Source: Planctomycetota bacterium
GTDB lineage: Bacteria > Planctomycetota > Phycisphaerae > Tepidisphaerales > Tepidisphaeraceae
NCBI GenBank assembly: GCA_023417885.1
Contig: JAEZED010000066.1
Location: 1-8,258, forward strand
Length of the DNA: 8,258 bases
Direction: 5' to 3'
The notes beneath the pieces are model-generated. The model made no database searches and was not told where the DNA came from. It saw only the letters and a list, made by a program, of their open reading frames with translations. Shown one piece after another: positions 4,950 through 8,258 of this stretch. Each line of letters opens with the position of its first letter. Within the stretch, counting starts at the first letter, position 1. The translations under genes and the position numbers were made by a program.

Positions 4950-5855
4950 CTACTCAAGTCCCAGCAGCGCCAGGGCGTCGCGCTCGACGATGCCGCGCAG
5001 CGCCTCCCGCGGAACGATCGGAAGGTTCGTCCCGTGCGCGATCTGGTTCAGCGAGTACAACGCCTCGATGCAGCCCGCGGCGTTCGTGTACGGGAAGTCG
5101 CTGCCGAACAGCAGCTTGTCGATCACGCCGTACTGGTAAGCCGTCACCAGCGCGTTGTACGCCTGCCACGGCCGGCCCAGCAGGCCGCTGACGTCGGCGA
5201 AGACGTTCGGATGCTTGGCGAGCATCACCACCGTCTCCTCCACCCACGGCTGGCCGAGCTGCGCGATCACCAGCTTCAGCCTGGGGAACGTGCGCGCGAC
5301 CTCGTCCAGCAGCACCGGCCGCGCGAACTCCAGCCGCGCCGCCTCCGCGAGGTGGCCGCCGGGGTGGATCAGCACGGGCATCTTCCGCCGCTCCGCCTCG
5401 GAGAAGATCAGCATCGCCCGCGTGTCGGCGGGGTGAAATCCCTGGTTGCTCGGGCTGAGCGTCAAGCCGCGCAGGCCAAGCTCGTCGGAAGCGGCGCGAA
5501 GATCCTCCAGCGCCGACGTCTCGGCCGGATCGATCCCCGCGAAGCCGATCAGCTTCTCCGGATGGCGCCGGACGTAATCCGCGACGAAGGTATTGGGCAC
5601 CTCCGCCTTCAGCAGGCGGCTCTTGAAGCCCAGGACGATTGTCTTGTCGACGGCCAGCGACTGCTGCCAGTGGAGCTCCGGGTCGGCAGGGGGGATGCGC
5701 CGGAAGATCGGCCTGCCGGTGGGGCTCAGCCGGCTCGGCTTGCGCTGGGCGAGCGGAGAGGGCTCCCCCAAGTCCGCCTGGCCGAGCTGATCGGCGGTTT
5801 CCCAGATGTGGGTATGACAGTCAATGATCATGTGCGTGCCTGCCCGGGAATACAT
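4950..5855 (-). CDS. Amidohydrolase_2 family metal-dependent hydrolase
   Basis: This 301-residue protein is a TIM-barrel hydrolase of the Amidohydrolase_2 (ACMSD-like) group. It opens with the metal-binding HxH (H14, H16 in IIDCHTHIW). H164 in VLIHPGG and D253 in LFGSDFPY complete the expected ligands. Relatives hydrolyse or decarboxylate small cyclic or aromatic acids; the substrate here is unknown. The position after the sixth strand, where many members have His followed by LG (catalytic base), reads AQLGQPW, with Gln199. I recall similar AQLG sequences in related proteins, so this may define a subfamily rather than a loss of function. No signal peptide is seen. The ATG at 5855 is chosen because AAGGAGG lies five bases upstream (5861-5867); an in-frame start at 5891 has no such site, and one at 5831 would still keep the HxH. 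It is followed by the GNAT gene. Confidence 0.85.
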   Translation of the reverse strand: MYSRAGTHMIIDCHTHIWETADQLGQADLGEPSPLAQRKPSRLSPTGRPIFRRIPPADPELHWQQSLAVDKTIVLGFKSRLLKAEVPNTFVADYVRRHPEKLIGFAGIDPAETSALEDLRAASDELGLRGLTLSPSNQGFHPADTRAMLIFSEAERRKMPVLIHPGGHLAEAARLEFARPVLLDEVARTFPRLKLVIAQLGQPWVEETVVMLAKHPNVFADVSGLLGRPWQAYNALVTAYQYGVIDKLLFGSDFPYTNAAGCIEALYSLNQIAHGTNLPIVPREALRGIVERDALALLGLE

Positions 5856-5860
5856 CGAGG

Positions 5861-5886
5861 CCTCCTTGCCTTCGCCGGGCATCATA
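5861..5886 (-). promoter_or_regulatory. Ribosome-binding site and possible -10 box of the amidohydrolase operon
   Basis: AAGGAGG on the minus strand (5861-5867), five bases before the ATG at 5855, is the strongest Shine-Dalgarno in the window and fixes that start. A TATGAT box (5881-5886) just upstream would give a short leader of about 20 nt, but no -35 is recognisable because the upstream DNA is the terminator-like hairpin. The ribosome site is firm; the promoter is tentative. Confidence 0.5.
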
Positions 5887-5891
5887 ACCAT

Positions 5892-5921
5892 CCGCCCCCG
5901 CCGGGAAAGGGGCGGGGGCGG
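5892..5921 (-). terminator. Terminator-like hairpin after msrBA
   Basis: CCGCCCCCGCC (5892-5902) and GGCGGGGGCGG (5911-5921) make a perfect 11-bp stem with an 8-nt loop. It lies 46 bases past the msrBA stop codon. On the minus strand it is followed by ATGGTTATGAT rather than a run of T, so termination may be weak or partial. Confidence 0.55.
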
Positions 5922-5966
5922 GCCTGATCAGGAAGAGCCGCCTTCAGGGACGGTCGGGTGGGGCGC

Positions 5967-7040
5967 TTACCACGGGTTGGTCACGTGGCAGGGGCGGTTG
6001 GTCTTCAGGATGTAATCCTGGTGATACTCCTCCGCCGCGTAGAACTCGCGAGCGGGCTCGACCTGCGTGACGATCCGCTTCCCGTCGTACGAGTCCCCGC
6101 CGGCGAGCTTCGCGATGTACGCCTCGGCGGCGGCCTTCTGGGCGTCGTCCACGTACCAGATGCCCGACCGATACTGCGAGCCGATGTCGGGGCCCTGGCG
6201 GTTGAGCTGCGTCGGGTCGTGCATCTTGAAGAACGCCTCGAGCAGCTTCTCATAGCTGATGCGGTTGGGGTCGAAGACGACCTTCACCGTCTCGGCGTGG
6301 CCGGTGGTGTCGGTGCATACATCCTTGTAGGTCGGGTTCTGCACGCTCCCCTGCTGGTAGCCGCTGACGGCGGAGATGACGCCCGGGCCCTGCTGGAAGT
6401 AATGCTCCAGGCCCCAGAAGCACCCGCCGGCGAAGTAGGCGACCTGCGTTTCGACCGGCCTGCTCTCGGCGGGGAGCTCCTGCCCCTTTTCGTAAAACTT
6501 CAGCGACGCGGAGTTGAGGCAGTAGCGCAGGCCCGTCGGCTCCGGCCCGTCGTTGAAGACGTGCCCGAGGTGGGCGGTGCAGCGGGCGCAGTTGATCTCG
6601 GTGCGCACCATGCCGTGGCTGGTGTCGGGCTTCTCGGTGACGTGCGCCTTGTCGAACGGCTGGTAGTAGCTGGGCCAGCCGGTGCCGGACTCGAACTTGT
6701 GATCGCTGGAGAAGAGGGGCAGCCCGCAGACGACGCAGGCGTAAAAGCCTTCCTTCTTGTTGTCGAGGAGCGTCCCGCAGAAAGCGGGCTCGGTGCCTGC
6801 CTTCTGCGTGATCCGGTAGGCCTCGGCGTCGAGCTTCGAGGCCAGCTCCTCCACCTTCTCGCGCGGCAGGGGGGTGATGTCGTAAAGCGACGCCGAGTAG
6901 CGCGGCTTCGAGGCGTCGGCGGCTTCGGGGGAGGCCGGAGAATCGGCGCGCATCGCGGCGCCGGCAGCGAGGAGACCCGCCGCCACGACCCCGACCACGC
7001 CCAGCCAGCGTGTCGCATGGGAGATGCTCATAATGAGCAT
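5967..7040 (-). CDS. Exported bifunctional methionine sulfoxide reductase, MsrB-MsrA fusion
   Basis: The protein has 357 residues. Residues 1-31 form a signal peptide (basic start, hydrophobic core GVVGVVAAGLLAAGA), so it probably works in the periplasm repairing oxidised methionine in exported proteins. The MsrB domain spans about 48-185: zinc cysteines C102/C105 and C151/C154, KFESGTGWPSYY, and catalytic C174 in RYCLNSASL; C88 in AFCGTLLDN may be the resolving cysteine. The MsrA domain spans about 197-350: catalytic C207 in GGCFWG, plus GHAETVKVVFDP and EEYHQDY; C351 near the end could resolve the MsrA disulfide. The domain order is B then A. MsrB reduces the R and MsrA the S epimer of methionine sulfoxide. 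The start is uncertain: ATG at 7040 or 7031, neither with a ribosome site. It lies 150 bases after prfB on the same strand. No electron-donor gene (thioredoxin or CcdA type) is adjacent. Confidence 0.93.
   Translation of the reverse strand: MLIMSISHATRWLGVVGVVAAGLLAAGAAMRADSPASPEAADASKPRYSASLYDITPLPREKVEELASKLDAEAYRITQKAGTEPAFCGTLLDNKKEGFYACVVCGLPLFSSDHKFESGTGWPSYYQPFDKAHVTEKPDTSHGMVRTEINCARCTAHLGHVFNDGPEPTGLRYCLNSASLKFYEKGQELPAESRPVETQVAYFAGGCFWGLEHYFQQGPGVISAVSGYQQGSVQNPTYKDVCTDTTGHAETVKVVFDPNRISYEKLLEAFFKMHDPTQLNRQGPDIGSQYRSGIWYVDDAQKAAAEAYIAKLAGGDSYDGKRIVTQVEPAREFYAAEEYHQDYILKTNRPCHVTNPW
7024..7040. promoter_or_regulatory. 17-bp palindrome covering the msrBA start codons
   Basis: ATGCTCATAATGAGCAT is perfectly symmetrical around one central base and includes both candidate start codons of msrBA (7040 and 7031 on the minus strand). 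A one-base loop makes an RNA hairpin unlikely, so a dyad for a dimeric regulator is the better reading. It may also be chance, since the start codon contributes part of it. Confidence 0.4.
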
Positions 7041-7097
7041 GTTATCGCGAAGCGGCGGAGCGATCTACCCGCCGCCAGCGGCGCCGGAGCCTGGAGC

Positions 7098-7177
7098 AGC
7101 CACAGATTGCGCCCAACCGACCGACAGAAGCCGGAGAAGCCACAGATTGCACAGATGAACAGGGAGAATCTGTGGCT
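7098..7177. repeat. CACAGATT repeat cluster between prfB and msrBA
   Basis: The 11-mer AGCCACAGATT occurs at 7098-7108 and 7138-7148 in the same orientation, each followed by GC and set in similar flanks (GCCGGAG nearby). Its exact complement AATCTGTGGCT lies at 7167-7177. The last two can pair as an 11-bp stem with an 18-nt loop, 14 to 53 bases past the prfB stop codon, so it could act as a 3' structure for prfB. No T tract follows. From memory, similar CACAGATT arrangements occur between genes in other bacterial genomes; I could not check this. Confidence 0.6.
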
Positions 7178-7190
7178 GAATCCGCCGTGG

Positions 7191-8258
<1,068 letters not shown>

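Noticed and set aside
4584..5927. Long plus-strand frame opposite the GNAT and amidohydrolase genes (447 codons)
   Set aside because: The translation has no family motif and is rich in Arg, Leu and His; the minus strand carries the real HxH, SDF and GNAT motifs with ribosome-binding sites.

Overview
The window is GC-rich bacterial chromosome, apart from one visibly AT-richer insert at about 1359-1880. It carries ordinary housekeeping genes: an initiator tRNA, peptide chain release factor 2 and a methionine sulfoxide reductase. The mix of a signal-peptide-bearing MsrB-MsrA fusion, an Amidohydrolase_2 protein opening with MIIDCHTHIW, rare or weak Shine-Dalgarno sites and low-complexity in-frame insertions reminds me of Planctomycetota, perhaps the Phycisphaerae. 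That placement is an impression from the protein sequences, not a demonstration.

Layout. A tRNA-fMet (minus strand, 111-184) has its own sigma70-type promoter and a strong terminator. A plus-strand block follows: a PD-(D/E)XK nuclease-like gene resembling MmcB (476-1234), a small putative lipoprotein gene (1388-1855), an endonuclease/exonuclease/phosphatase gene (2026-2796) and a metallo-beta-lactamase-fold hydrolase gene of NAPE-PLD/UlaG type (2797-3912). The last two are contiguous (TGA directly followed by ATG). After a 605-bp convergent gap the genes are on the minus strand. Read in transcription order they are prfB (7191 to beyond the right edge), msrBA (5967-7040), an amidohydrolase (4950-5855) and a GNAT acetyltransferase (4518-4931).

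Two regions stand out. First, the nuclease-to-EEP junction is present twice, as a 213-bp direct repeat (1146-1358 and 1881-2093, 206 identities counted by hand, exact offset 735 bp). The copies flank an AT-richer insert carrying the lipoprotein gene. The left copy ends in a decapitated 25-codon EEP start. The right copy begins with a leftover nuclease 3' end whose two coding differences are both synonymous. This looks like a cassette that came in by recombination through homologous flanks. Second, the convergent gap holds an array of 21-bp units: two inverted copies followed by about ten direct copies, with a 63-bp higher-order pattern and self-complementary junctions.

Smaller points of interest are a prfB programmed-frameshift heptamer a few bases from the right edge, unusual bases in the initiator tRNA, a repeat-like in-frame insertion in the metallo-hydrolase, dyads over the start codons of two genes, and an interspersed CACAGATT motif next to prfB. 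I found no convincing defence, secretion or biosynthetic system. The duplicated cassette and the 21-bp array are the most likely places for something undescribed.
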